From the NCBI GenBank assembly GCA_024637015.1, contig JAGXGE010000037.1:1-64000 (forward strand): a DNA stretch of 64,000 bases, written 5' to 3'. Positions within the stretch are counted from its first letter, which is position 1. Each line of letters starts with the position of its first letter. The notes under the pieces are model-generated. The model was given only the letters and a program-made list of their open reading frames with translations, was not told the origin of the DNA and searched no databases. Position numbers and translations under genes: made by a program. Positions 43,933 through 52,409 of this stretch are shown here, one piece after another. This DNA comes from Aequorivita sp. GTDB lineage: Bacteria > Bacteroidota > Bacteroidia > Flavobacteriales > Flavobacteriaceae.

Positions 43933-44643
43933 CTACTGCTTCACTGAACACCCAATAGCCTTGGTTTCTTTAACCGAAATTTCTTTTCCTTCCAAAAGCT
44001 CATTCACGGCATTCGCCAAAAACTGTTCTTTCACTGCTGAAGCGTTGCGAACATTGTCATCAATAGCACCAATGTATTTCACTATATTTTTTCCTGCTGA
44101 ACCTGCCGAAGCATCTTTCTGCAATAAATATACATGGGGTGTTTTGGCTGCACCATATTTTGCGTAAACCGTTTGGCTATCATCATATAAATAGGGAAAT
44201 GTAAACCCCGCTTCTTTCGCCTTTGCCTGCATCAATTCATAGCTATCATCCTCTTGGACTTCTGGATTATTGGGGTTGATGGCAATTACTGGATAGCCTT
44301 TTGGTTTAAATTCCTTGTCTAAAGCAACAATCCTTTCTTCGCTTGCCACAGCAAATGGGCAGGTATTACACGTGAAAATTACAATAAATCCTTTGGCATC
44401 TTTGTAATCTGAAAGGGAAACCATTTTTCCACTTACATCTTTCAATTTAAAATCTGTTGCTTCGTCACCAATTTTATACCCAACCGCACCCGTTTCTAAA
44501 TTGGCTATGGTACTGTTTGCTTCAACATCTTCATTAATTGCAACTTCTTCTGAGCTCTTTTTTTGTTCATTTTTACAACTGGCAAAAACCGTTATCGCAA
44601 AAACTACAAATGCTAAACCGGAAAGTATTTTTCTTGTTTTCAT
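43933..44643 (-). CDS. Redoxin-type thioredoxin lipoprotein
   Basis: The 236-residue protein has a lipobox (TVFASC, Cys about 22) and an AhpC/TSA-redoxin fold: YKIGDEATDFKLKDVSGKMVSLSDYKDAKGFIVIFTCNTCPFA carries the CNTCP active site. KAKEAGFTFPYLYDDSQTVYAKYGAAKTPHVYLL is the peroxiredoxin-like end of the fold. Likely a membrane-anchored thiol protein; function in the cluster unknown. Confidence 0.88.
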   Translation of the reverse strand: MKTRKILSGLAFVVFAITVFASCKNEQKKSSEEVAINEDVEANSTIANLETGAVGYKIGDEATDFKLKDVSGKMVSLSDYKDAKGFIVIFTCNTCPFAVASEERIVALDKEFKPKGYPVIAINPNNPEVQEDDSYELMQAKAKEAGFTFPYLYDDSQTVYAKYGAAKTPHVYLLQKDASAGSAGKNIVKYIGAIDDNVRNASAVKEQFLANAVNELLEGKEISVKETKAIGCSVKQ

Positions 44644-44654
44644 AATATATCTTT

Positions 44655-45215
44655 TTATAGGAATTTTTTTAATTCAGTTTCAAGTTCTTCAAAAGTAAAA
44701 GATTGTTCGTAAAATTTTCGGTTGTCATTCTTGTAAATAACCGTCGCAGGAATTGCACCGCTCCACTCCTCTGAAACTTTTGGAATCCAACTATTGGCAT
44801 CGGGGTCGTCCAGCAAAACAACTTCAGAGTTTATTTTATTCTTTTTAATGAATGGAATTACTTGTGAATCAATTTTATCAGGAAAATCAAGACTCACTAA
44901 AAGTACTTTTACTTTTTTATCGGAAAAATTTAAAGTTAATTTCTCAAAAGCCGGAAGTTCTTTCACACAGGGTTTGCACCAAGTGGCCCAAAAGTTTATG
45001 ATGTAAATTGAATCATTTTTCTTCTGAAAATAATTCTTTTCAAGTTCTTCAAAATTGAGGGAAACCACTCTTTTTGTATCAAAATTTTCTTTTTCAATTT
45101 GAAGATTTTCTTTCATCGCAACCTCAGAGGTTATTCCACTGGCTTTAGTTTCAGATTTTTTATCTGAACAGCTTTGAAGCATTATAAAAAAAAGAAAAAC
45201 TGAAAGTAATTTCAT
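44655..45215 (-). CDS. TlpA-like thiol-disulfide oxidoreductase lipoprotein
   Basis: The 186-residue protein has a lipobox (LQSC, Cys about 16) and a TlpA/ResA-type thioredoxin domain with the active site WATWCKPCVKELPAF. It should reduce or oxidise disulfides in the periplasm. It lies 11 bases upstream of the redoxin gene and is likely in one operon. Confidence 0.88.
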   Translation of the reverse strand: MKLLSVFLFFIMLQSCSDKKSETKASGITSEVAMKENLQIEKENFDTKRVVSLNFEELEKNYFQKKNDSIYIINFWATWCKPCVKELPAFEKLTLNFSDKKVKVLLVSLDFPDKIDSQVIPFIKKNKINSEVVLLDDPDANSWIPKVSEEWSGAIPATVIYKNDNRKFYEQSFTFEELETELKKFL

Positions 45216-45336
45216 TTGCTAAAAATATTGAAAATCAATCTATTTGCAATTTAAATTAACGAATCATTAATAAGTTTAAAGAAACTACAAATTCTTAAAA
45301 TTTTCATTAAACAAAATCATTATAATAAAAATATTA

Positions 45337-45344
45337 TATATTTG
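45337..45344 (+). promoter_or_regulatory. -7 box of the trp operon promoter
   Basis: TATATTTG matches TAnnTTTG and lies 12 bases before the leader ATG, so transcription would start at about 45350 with the leader peptide as first reading frame. Confidence 0.5.
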
Positions 45345-45355
45345 AACCCGAAACA

Positions 45356-45412
45356 ATGAACACAATTACAACAAATACTTGGTGGTGGAAAAACTTACGA
45401 AAAACCTCGTGA
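45356..45412 (+). CDS. trpL: trp leader peptide (attenuation)
   Basis: The 18-codon frame MNTITTNTWWWKNLRKTS ends in TGA and contains three consecutive TGG codons. It lies 86 bases before trpE and 32 bases before a Rho-independent terminator. Stalling at the Trp codons during tryptophan shortage should prevent terminator formation, as in classical trp attenuation. Not in any general frame list because of its length. Confidence 0.85.
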   Translation: MNTITTNTWWWKNLRKTS

Positions 45413-45444
45413 GCTGAACACCTATAGTATAAAACATATACGAA

Positions 45445-45475
45445 AAGGCTTGTCAATCACGACAAGCCTTTTTTT
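45445..45475 (+). terminator. trp attenuator terminator
   Basis: AAGGCTTGTC and GACAAGCCTT form a perfect 10-base stem with loop AATCAC, followed by a run of T. It precedes trpE by 24 bases, so readthrough is required to transcribe the operon. Confidence 0.88.
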
Positions 45476-45498
45476 ATTGCATAAATTGAAATTTTAAA

Positions 45499-46896
45499 AT
45501 GAAATACAACTTAAAAACACATTCAAAAAAACTATTGGCGGATACGCTCACGCCAGTTTCGGTATATTTGCGGTTGCGCGACAAATTCCCCAATAGCCTT
45601 CTGCTGGAAAGTAGTGACTATCATGCTAATGATAATAGCTTCAGCTATATCTGTTTCAATCCTATTGCTTCAATAAAAGTTGAAAACGAAATCATTTTTC
45701 AGCATTTTCCCGATGGGAAAACTCTTGAAACTAAAATTACTGAAAACATAAATGTCCCTAGAGTTTTAGATGAATTTGCTTCTTCTTTTTCTTCAGAAGC
45801 GGGTAATTTCAAATTTATAAACAAGGGTCTTTTCGGATATATGGCTTTTGATGCAGTGCGGTATTTTGAAGATATTGAACTTCACAAAAAAGAAGAGAAT
45901 CTTGAAATGCCGGATTTGTATTATGCAGTTTATCAAAATATTATTGCCATAAACCATTTCAATAACGAAGCCTATATTTTTGCGCACTGTTTTGATTCCG
46001 AAAACAACATTCCGCAAATTGAACAAATCTTGAAATCGAAGAGTTTTGCTGAATTTCCTTTTAAAAGAAATGGCGAGCGAACAACAAATTTGAACGATGA
46101 AGATTTTAAAATTTTAGTGCGAAAATGCAAGGAACATTGTCAGCGCGGCGATGTGTTTCAAATTGTTCCAAGCAAACGATTTTCGCAAAAATTTACAGGT
46201 GATGAATTCAACGTTTACAGAGCCTTGCGAAGTGTAAACCCTTCACCCTATCTTTTCTATTTTGATTACGGAAATTTTAAAATCTTCGGAAGTTCTCCCG
46301 AAGCGCAATTGATTGTAAAAGGAGATAGAGCCGAAATCCATCCAATAGCCGGAACTTTCAAACGCACCGGAAATGATGAACAGGATGCCGAGCTTGCCAA
46401 AAAACTTTCAGAGGACAAAAAGGAAAACAGCGAACACGTCATGCTTGTTGATTTGGCTAGAAACGATTTAAGCCGTCACGGAACCAATGTAAAAGTGGAA
46501 ACCTATCGCGAAGTTCAATTTTTTTCACACGTTATTCATTTGGTGAGCAAGGTTACGGCCACAAAAAATATAGAAACTTCAACAATGCAAATAGTTGCGG
46601 ATACTTTTCCTGCAGGAACTTTAAGTGGCGCTCCAAAACATAAAGCCTTACAACTGCTGGAAAAATATGAAAATAGAAGTCGTGAATTTTACGGTGGCGC
46701 AATCGGTTTTATGGATTTCAGAGGAAATTTTAACCACGCGATTATCATTCGTTCTTTTGTAAGCAAAAACCACACATTACATTATCAAGCCGGTGCTGGC
46801 GTAGTTTCGGAAAGTAATGAAGAAAATGAATTGCAGGAAGTTTATAACAAATTGGGCGCACTCACCAAAGCGCTGGAATTAGCTGAAAGTATATAA
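45499..46896 (+). CDS. trpE: Anthranilate synthase component I
   Basis: The 465-residue chorismate-using enzyme makes anthranilate with the TrpG amidotransferase. Chorismate-binding motifs are visible: GDVFQIVPSKRF, YLFYFDYGNFKIFGSSPEA, HPIAGTFKRTG, DLARNDLSRHG and the C-terminal YQAGAGVVSESNEENE. The N-terminal LLLESSDYHANDNSFSY resembles the Trp-binding LLES element of feedback-inhibited TrpE. First structural gene of the operon after the attenuator. Confidence 0.95.
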   Translation: MKYNLKTHSKKLLADTLTPVSVYLRLRDKFPNSLLLESSDYHANDNSFSYICFNPIASIKVENEIIFQHFPDGKTLETKITENINVPRVLDEFASSFSSEAGNFKFINKGLFGYMAFDAVRYFEDIELHKKEENLEMPDLYYAVYQNIIAINHFNNEAYIFAHCFDSENNIPQIEQILKSKSFAEFPFKRNGERTTNLNDEDFKILVRKCKEHCQRGDVFQIVPSKRFSQKFTGDEFNVYRALRSVNPSPYLFYFDYGNFKIFGSSPEAQLIVKGDRAEIHPIAGTFKRTGNDEQDAELAKKLSEDKKENSEHVMLVDLARNDLSRHGTNVKVETYREVQFFSHVIHLVSKVTATKNIETSTMQIVADTFPAGTLSGAPKHKALQLLEKYENRSREFYGGAIGFMDFRGNFNHAIIIRSFVSKNHTLHYQAGAGVVSESNEENELQEVYNKLGALTKALELAESI

Positions 46897-46932
46897 GTCC
46901 CCCGACGCCAAAGGGGAGAAAATATTACAACA

Positions 46933-47565
46933 ATGAAAGAAAAAAATAAATTTGACAAACAAACTCCCTTCCCCTCAGGGGAAGGGCTGGGGATGGGGAC
47001 AAAGATTCTCGTCATCGATAATTACGACAGTTTCGTGTACAATTTGGTTCACTATTTAGAGGAATTAGATTGCGAAGTAACCGTAAAACGAAACGATAAG
47101 TTTTATTTGGAAGAAGTTGAAAATTACGACAAAATCCTGCTTTCACCCGGTCCGGGAATTCCAGATGAAGCCGGTTTGCTAAAAGCAGTGATTCAACAAT
47201 ACGCAACTTCAAAGCCTATTCTGGGGGTGTGTTTGGGACAACAAGCCATCGGTGAAGTTTTTGGCGGAAGCCTGGAGAATTTAAGCAAAGTGTTTCACGG
47301 TGTTGCAACAAAAGCAACCATTATCTCTGAAAATGAGCCTCTTTTTAAAGGAATTGAAAAGGAATTCGAAATTGGCCGTTACCATAGCTGGGTGGTTTCA
47401 AAAGAAGGTTTTCCAGAAGTTCTGGAAATTACTTCCGTAGATGAAAATGGACAGATCATGTCTCTTCGCCATAAATTCTATGATGTTTGCGGCGTACAGT
47501 TTCATCCTGAAAGTGTACTTACGCCAATGGGGAAACAGATTATTAAAAATTGGATTGAAAGCTAA
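46933..47565 (+). CDS. trpG: Anthranilate synthase component II (glutamine amidotransferase)
   Basis: Class I glutamine amidotransferase giving ammonia to TrpE. The triad is Cys in LGVCLGQQA and His/Glu in GVQFHPESVL. The frame opens at 46933 and reads through a 35-base repeat as TPFPSGEGLGMG before reaching the normal TrpG start ILVIDNYDSFVYNL. A second in-frame ATG at 46993 lies inside the repeat and yields 190 residues (MGTKILVIDNYDSF), the usual TrpG size, so it may be the real start. Stop is immediately followed by trpD. Confidence 0.9.
   Translation: MKEKNKFDKQTPFPSGEGLGMGTKILVIDNYDSFVYNLVHYLEELDCEVTVKRNDKFYLEEVENYDKILLSPGPGIPDEAGLLKAVIQQYATSKPILGVCLGQQAIGEVFGGSLENLSKVFHGVATKATIISENEPLFKGIEKEFEIGRYHSWVVSKEGFPEVLEITSVDENGQIMSLRHKFYDVCGVQFHPESVLTPMGKQIIKNWIES
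46964..46998. repeat. GC-rich repeat at the 5' end of trpG
   Basis: CCCTTCCCCTCAGGGGAAGG-type hairpin followed by GCTGGGGATGGG. It is the kind of repeat found between genes in many Bacteroidota genomes, but here it is within the trpG frame and contains a possible start codon. A related GC-rich stretch (CCCCCGACGCCAAAGGGG) lies just after trpE at 46898-46916. Confidence 0.7.
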
Positions 47566-48558
47566 ATGAAACAGATTTTAAACAGATTAATAAACCACGA
47601 ACAACTCACCAAAAGTGAGGCGCAAACTGTTTTGGTGAATATTTCCGAGGGAAAATACAACCAAAACCAGATTGCTGCTTTTTTGACGGTTTTCATGATG
47701 CGAAACGTAAGTTTGGAAGAATTGGAAGGTTTCCGGGACGCTTTGTTAGATTTATGTTTAGCTGTAGATTTCACCGAATATAAGACCATCGATTTATGCG
47801 GAACTGGCGGTGACGGAAAAAACACTTTTAATATTTCAACCTTGGCATCTTTCGTTACGGCTGGCGCAGGAATTAATGTCACAAAGCATGGCAATTATGG
47901 AGTTTCCTCAGTGAGCGGAAGCAGTAACGTAATGGAAGCTTTGGGCATAAAATTCAGCAACGAAAAGAATTTTTTAAAACGTTGTTTGGACGAAGCTGGA
48001 ATTTGCGTTTTGCATGCGCCCCTCTTCCACCCCGCAATGAAAAACGTGGCGCCAATAAGAAAGGAATTAGGTGTAAAAACCTTCTTCAATATGCTCGGGC
48101 CAATGGTAAATCCGGCATTTCCAAAAAACCAATTAGTTGGAGTTTTCGATTTGGAATTGGCGCGAATGTATGGGTATCTCTATCAAAAAAGCGAAAAGAA
48201 TTATGCCGTGCTCCACGCAATGGATGGATATGACGAAATTTCGCTGACCGGCCCTGTAAAAGTGATTTCGAAAAATTCAGAAAATATTTTGAATGCAGAA
48301 GATTTCGGTATTAAACAAATCGAGGAGTCCGAAATATTTGGTGGGGAAACCGTAAAAGAATCCGCTACAATATTTATGGATATCCTAAACGGAGAAGGTG
48401 CCGAAGCTCAGAATAACGTAGTCTGCGCAAATGCTGGAATGGCAATTTCAGTAGTTGAAAATTGTACGATAAAAGAAGGTTTTGAAAAAGCGAAGGAATC
48501 GCTGCATTCGGGAAAAGCTCTGAATTCGTTGAAGAAATTGCAGCATCTATCAAAATAA
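47566..48558 (+). CDS. trpD: Anthranilate phosphoribosyltransferase
   Basis: The 330-residue enzyme attaches phosphoribose to anthranilate. Motifs are DLCGTGGDGKNTFNIST (PRPP loop), KHGNYGVSSVSGSSNVMEALG, and FNMLGPMVNPA. It starts directly at the base following the trpG stop, so translation is probably coupled. Confidence 0.96.
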   Translation: MKQILNRLINHEQLTKSEAQTVLVNISEGKYNQNQIAAFLTVFMMRNVSLEELEGFRDALLDLCLAVDFTEYKTIDLCGTGGDGKNTFNISTLASFVTAGAGINVTKHGNYGVSSVSGSSNVMEALGIKFSNEKNFLKRCLDEAGICVLHAPLFHPAMKNVAPIRKELGVKTFFNMLGPMVNPAFPKNQLVGVFDLELARMYGYLYQKSEKNYAVLHAMDGYDEISLTGPVKVISKNSENILNAEDFGIKQIEESEIFGGETVKESATIFMDILNGEGAEAQNNVVCANAGMAISVVENCTIKEGFEKAKESLHSGKALNSLKKLQHLSK

Positions 48559-48569
48559 AAAATTAAGAA

Positions 48570-48629
48570 TGTCTGGTCGAGCGCAGTCGAGACCTTTATA
48601 AACAGTTCTCGAATGCGCTCGAACTGACA
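48570..48629. repeat. Palindromic repeat, GGTCGAGCGCAGT family, copy B (trpD-trpC gap)
   Basis: Arms TGGTCGAGCGCAGTCGAGAC and TTCTCGAATGCGCTCGAACT flanked by TGTC/GACA. 48571-48594 is the exact reverse complement of 49701-49724 in trpF. It fills most of the gap between trpD and trpC, a break in an otherwise tight operon. Confidence 0.88.
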
Positions 48630-48648
48630 ATAAATAAGAATTAATAAA

Positions 48649-49431
48649 ATGACAATTTTAGATAAAATAACTGCCTACAAATTCAAAGAAGTTGCGGCAA
48701 AAAAGGAAGCCATCCCTACTCGTTTACTTGAAAAGTTTCCGCTATTCGCAAAAGAAACAAAATCTTTAGCGGAAGCGTTGCGAATTTCTACCACGGGTAT
48801 TATCGCCGAACACAAACGTCGCTCGCCCAGCAAAGCGGTCATAAACGATAAAGTTTTGTTGCACGAAGTGGTTTCGGGTTATGAACTTGCTGGCGCAAAA
48901 GGAATTTCTGTATTGACAGACTCGAACTTTTTTGGCGGTTCACTGGACGATTTACTTGTGGTTGAGAAAACAGTTTCCATCCCCATTCTTCGGAAGGAAT
49001 TTATAATTGATCCCTACCAAATTTATGAGGCAAGAGCCTATGGAGCCGACGCAATTTTATTGATTGCCACTTGCCTTTCTGCGGAAGAGCTTAAGCAGTT
49101 TTCACATTTGGCAAAAAGCTTAAAACTCGATGTTTTGCTAGAAGTCCACAATTTCGAAGAGCTTCAAAAATCATTATTGCCGAATGTAGATATGATTGGC
49201 GTGAACAATCGGAATCTGAAAAATTTTAAAGTGAATATTGAAACGAGTAAAAAGCTATCTCAAGAAATTCCAACCGATTTTGTAAAAATATCCGAAAGTG
49301 GAATCAGTGATGTTGAAACTATAAAAGACTTGAAAACATACGGTTTTGAAGGATTTCTGATAGGCGAAAATTTTATGAAGACAGAAAATCCGGGCGAAAC
49401 TGCAAAGCGATTTATTGAAAAATTAAGATGA
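48649..49431 (+). CDS. trpC: Indole-3-glycerol phosphate synthase
   Basis: The 260-residue TIM-barrel enzyme closes the indole ring. It shows IIAEHKRRSPSKAVI, ISVLTDSNFFGGS, PILRKEFIIDPYQIYEARAYGADAILLI, VNNRNLKNF and KISESGI, the conserved strand ends of the family with catalytic Lys and Glu. ATGA overlaps trpF by four bases. Confidence 0.96.
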   Translation: MTILDKITAYKFKEVAAKKEAIPTRLLEKFPLFAKETKSLAEALRISTTGIIAEHKRRSPSKAVINDKVLLHEVVSGYELAGAKGISVLTDSNFFGGSLDDLLVVEKTVSIPILRKEFIIDPYQIYEARAYGADAILLIATCLSAEELKQFSHLAKSLKLDVLLEVHNFEELQKSLLPNVDMIGVNNRNLKNFKVNIETSKKLSQEIPTDFVKISESGISDVETIKDLKTYGFEGFLIGENFMKTENPGETAKRFIEKLR

Positions 49432-50078
49432 AACCATTATTAAAAATCTGTGGAATGAAAAACAATGTCGCTGAAGTTGCAGCACTTCAGCCAGATTATT
49501 TGGGTTTTATTTTTTATGAAAAAAGTCCAAGGTTTTTTGACCGTGAAGAGATTCCTGAATTGCCGGCTGGAATTAAAAAAGTTGGCGTTTTTGTAGATGC
49601 TTCATTGGAAAATATATTAGAGAAAGTCAGGAAATATAAGTTGAATATAATTCAATTGCATGGGGATGAAAGTGTGGATTTCTGTAAAAAATTAAAAGAA
49701 GGTCTCGACTGCGCTCGACCAGACAAAAGTGATACTGTCGAGATTTGGAAAGTTTTTTCAATAAGAGATAAATTCGATTTCGAAATTTTAAAACCCTACG
49801 AAAAGATTGTGGACAAATTTCTTTTCGACACAAAAGGAAGAGAAAAAGGCGGAAATGGCTTCACTTTCAATTGGGATACCCTCAAAAATTATCCTTCAAA
49901 AAAACCTTTCATTTTAAGCGGCGGAATTGGTTTGGAAGAAATTAATTCCCTTAAAGAATTACTAAAAACAGATCTTCCTATCCACGATATTGATGTGAAC
50001 AGTAAGTTTGAAATTGAACCGGGGTTGAAGAATATTTCGACTTTGCAGAAATTCATTTCTACTATGAAACAAGACTAA
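49428..50078 (+). CDS. trpF: Phosphoribosylanthranilate isomerase with repeat-derived insertion
   Basis: The 216-residue TIM-barrel enzyme has the catalytic cysteine at LKICGMKN (residue 8) and VQLHG-type segment IIQLHGDESVDFC and DINSKFE-like DVNSKFEIEPG end. Residues 92-100 (GLDCARPDK) come from an arm of the GGTCGAGCGCAGT palindrome and lie in a surface loop before VEIWKVF. The frame is kept. Whether activity is affected is not known. Confidence 0.93.
   Translation: MKPLLKICGMKNNVAEVAALQPDYLGFIFYEKSPRFFDREEIPELPAGIKKVGVFVDASLENILEKVRKYKLNIIQLHGDESVDFCKKLKEGLDCARPDKSDTVEIWKVFSIRDKFDFEILKPYEKIVDKFLFDTKGREKGGNGFTFNWDTLKNYPSKKPFILSGGIGLEEINSLKELLKTDLPIHDIDVNSKFEIEPGLKNISTLQKFISTMKQD
49701..49724. 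repeat. Half palindromic repeat inside trpF
   Basis: These 24 bases are a perfect inverted match to 48571-48594 in the trpD-trpC gap. The arm is read in frame from codon 92. No second arm follows, so it is a half element or a decayed element. Confidence 0.88.
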
Positions 50079-50105
50079 AGGGAAACACGACTCAATACTT
50101 AAAAA

Positions 50106-51287
50106 ATGAATTATAACGTAAACAAAAAAGGCTATTACGGTGAATTTGGAGGAGCTTACATTCCCGAAATGCTGTACCCAAACGTGGAAGAGCTACGGCA
50201 AAATTATTTGGAGGTAATGGCAGAAGAGTCTTTCCAAAAAGAATTCCGCGAATTGCTGAAAGATTATGTGGGACGACCTACTCCGCTTTATTTTGCGAAG
50301 CGCCTTTCGGAAAAATACAAAACCAAAATTTATTTAAAACGCGAAGATCTTTGTCATACTGGAGCACATAAAATAAACAACACCATTGGTCAGATTTTAA
50401 TGGCAAAGCGATTGGGAAAAACCCGAATCATTGCCGAAACCGGTGCTGGGCAGCACGGCGTTGCAACTGCCACTGTTTGCGCATTGATGGGCTTGGAGTG
50501 CATTGTTTTTATGGGAGAAATTGACATTAAACGTCAAGCACCAAATGTTGCCCGAATGAAAATGCTTGGTGCAAAAGTAGTTCCTGCAATTAGTGGCAGC
50601 AAAACCTTAAAAGATGCTACAAACGAAACCATTCGCGATTGGATAAACAATCCTGTTGACACGCATTATATAATAGGTAGCGTGGTTGGTCCGCACCCCT
50701 ACCCTGATATGGTGGCGCGTTTTCAAAGTGTAGTTTCCGAAGAAATAAAATCGCAGCTCAATGAAAAAGAAGGACGCGAAAATCCTGATTTCGTAGTGGC
50801 TTGTGTAGGCGGAGGAAGCAATGCTGCTGGTGCTTTTTATCATTATTTGGACAAGCCGGAAGTGGGTATAATTGCCGTGGAAGCTGCTGGAAAAGGAATA
50901 TATAGCGGGGAAAGTGCCGCAACATCGGCTTTGGGAAAAGTCGGTATCATTCACGGTAGTAAAACGTTATTAATGCAAACGGCTGATGGGCAAATCACCG
51001 AACCCTATTCTATTTCAGCAGGGTTGGATTATCCTGGGGTTGGACCTATGCACGCCAATCTTTTTGCAAGCGGCCGAGGAGAATTCATTTCAATAACGGA
51101 TGACGAAGCTATGCAGGCTGGACTGGAACTTTGCAAATTGGAAGGTATTATTCCAGCTATTGAATCCAGCCATGCACTTGCAATTTTTGAAACTAGGAAA
51201 TTCAAAAAAGATGACGTGGTAGTTGTTAATTTAAGCGGGCGGGGGGATAAAGATTTAGAAACGTATATCAAACATTTCAATTTATGA
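50106..51287 (+). CDS. trpB: Tryptophan synthase beta subunit
   Basis: The 393-residue PLP enzyme joins indole and serine. The PLP lysine is in HTGAHKINN, and the phosphate loop in [24 protein letters not shown]-like start ([15 protein letters not shown]) and [10 protein letters not shown] are usual TrpB motifs. Length is normal. Confidence 0.97.
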   Translation: MNYNVNKKGYYGEFGGAYIPEMLYPNVEELRQNYLEVMAEESFQKEFRELLKDYVGRPTPLYFAKRLSEKYKTKIYLKREDLCHTGAHKINNTIGQILMAKRLGKTRIIAETGAGQHGVATATVCALMGLECIVFMGEIDIKRQAPNVARMKMLGAKVVPAISGSKTLKDATNETIRDWINNPVDTHYIIGSVVGPHPYPDMVARFQSVVSEEIKSQLNEKEGRENPDFVVACVGGGSNAAGAFYHYLDKPEVGIIAVEAAGKGIYSGESAATSALGKVGIIHGSKTLLMQTADGQITEPYSISAGLDYPGVGPMHANLFASGRGEFISITDDEAMQAGLELCKLEGIIPAIESSHALAIFETRKFKKDDVVVVNLSGRGDKDLETYIKHFNL

Positions 51288-51319
51288 ATCATAGTTTGAT
51301 TTAATAATAATAACCTGTT

Positions 51320-51392
51320 TGTCCGGTCGAGCGCCGTCGAGAACTCGTTTTGAAGTCTAGGTTTTTAGTTCTCGACTGCGCTCGAACAGACA
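51320..51392. repeat. Palindromic repeat, GGTCGAGCGCAGT family, copy C (trpB-trpA gap)
   Basis: Arms TGTCCGGTCGAGCGCCGTCG and TTCTCGACTGCGCTCGAACA enclose a longer loop. It sits in the 140-base gap between trpB and trpA, the second break in the operon that is occupied by this family. Confidence 0.85.
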
Positions 51393-51427
51393 TTAAAACA
51401 TACTTTTAGATAATACAATTATTCACT

Positions 51428-52195
51428 ATGAATAGAATTCAAATTGAGCTTTCAGAAAACAAAAAGCTGCTCTCCATCTACTTCACCGCAGGTTATCCGA
51501 AATTGGATGATACGGTTGAAATACTTCAGCAATTGGAAAAAAGTGGAGTTAACATGGTTGAAATTGGCTTGCCCTTCAGCGATCCTTTGGCAGATGGACC
51601 AACTATTCAAGAAAGTTCACAAGAAGCTTTAAAAAATGGAATGACCACCGATTTACTTTTTCAACAATTGAAAGACGTTCGAGCAACTGTTTCCATTCCA
51701 ATGATAATTATGGGCTATTTCAATCCCGTACTTCAGTTTGGCGTGGAAAATTTCTGTAAAAAATGTGCAGAAGTCGGTATTGATGGATTGATTCTTCCAG
51801 ACCTTCCCTTGGCAGAATTTGAGGAGCATTATTCTGAAATCTTCAAAAAGCATGGCTTGATCAATATCTTTTTGATTACGCCACAAACATCCGAAGAACG
51901 GATTCGGCAGATTGATTCAGCTTCCGAAGGCTTTATATATATGGTGAGCAGTGCAAGCGTTACGGGAAGTTCCGATGGTTTCGGAACGGTACAGGAAAAT
52001 TATTTTGAAAGAATAGCTTCGCTTTCGCTTACCAATCCACAAATCGTTGGCTTCGGAATAAATAATTCTGAAACATTTCTGCAAGCAACAAAAAACACAA
52101 ATGGAGCAATTATTGGCAGTGCCTTTATAAAAATGCTTTCGGTAAAAGGGTTGTGTGGAATTTCAGAATTTATCGATTCCATTAGGAAGGTTTAA
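51428..52195 (+). CDS. trpA: Tryptophan synthase alpha subunit
   Basis: The 255-residue TIM-barrel protein cleaves indole-glycerol phosphate. The catalytic Glu lies in MVEIGLPFSDPLADGP and the Asp in GLILPDLPLAEFEE; VSSASVTGSSDGFG is the phosphate-binding loop. Last gene of the operon. Confidence 0.97.
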   Translation: MNRIQIELSENKKLLSIYFTAGYPKLDDTVEILQQLEKSGVNMVEIGLPFSDPLADGPTIQESSQEALKNGMTTDLLFQQLKDVRATVSIPMIIMGYFNPVLQFGVENFCKKCAEVGIDGLILPDLPLAEFEEHYSEIFKKHGLINIFLITPQTSEERIRQIDSASEGFIYMVSSASVTGSSDGFGTVQENYFERIASLSLTNPQIVGFGINNSETFLQATKNTNGAIIGSAFIKMLSVKGLCGISEFIDSIRKV

Positions 52196-52280
52196 CCATT
52201 TTTTAGCAAGGGTTTAGGAGAATTTGTGATTTAAGTTTCTTATTTTTAATGTTCAATTATAAACAAAAAGAGAAAGAATT

Positions 52281-52409
52281 ATGGAAAAGAAATTTGAAAG
52301 AAAAAAAGAACAAAAAACTCCAACAAATCCAACGGGGAACAGAAACATAAAGACAAATGATTTTGACATAGATGAAAAAACCATTAAGAAACAACAAAAC
52401 AAAAAATAA
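52281..52409 (+). CDS. Small basic protein, 42 residues, overlapping the bTHX gene
   Basis: The frame MEKKFERKKEQKTPTNPTGN... ends KKQQNKK with a TAA that shares its last base with the ATG of the next gene (TAATG). It is highly charged and lysine-rich. The tight overlap with a ribosomal-type protein suggests it is truly translated. I know of no function. Confidence 0.6.
   Translation: MEKKFERKKEQKTPTNPTGNRNIKTNDFDIDEKTIKKQQNKK

Noticed and set aside
45356-45475. T-box or Trp riboswitch in front of trpE
   Set aside because: No T-box sequence or specifier loop is visible; the leader peptide and attenuator explain the region.
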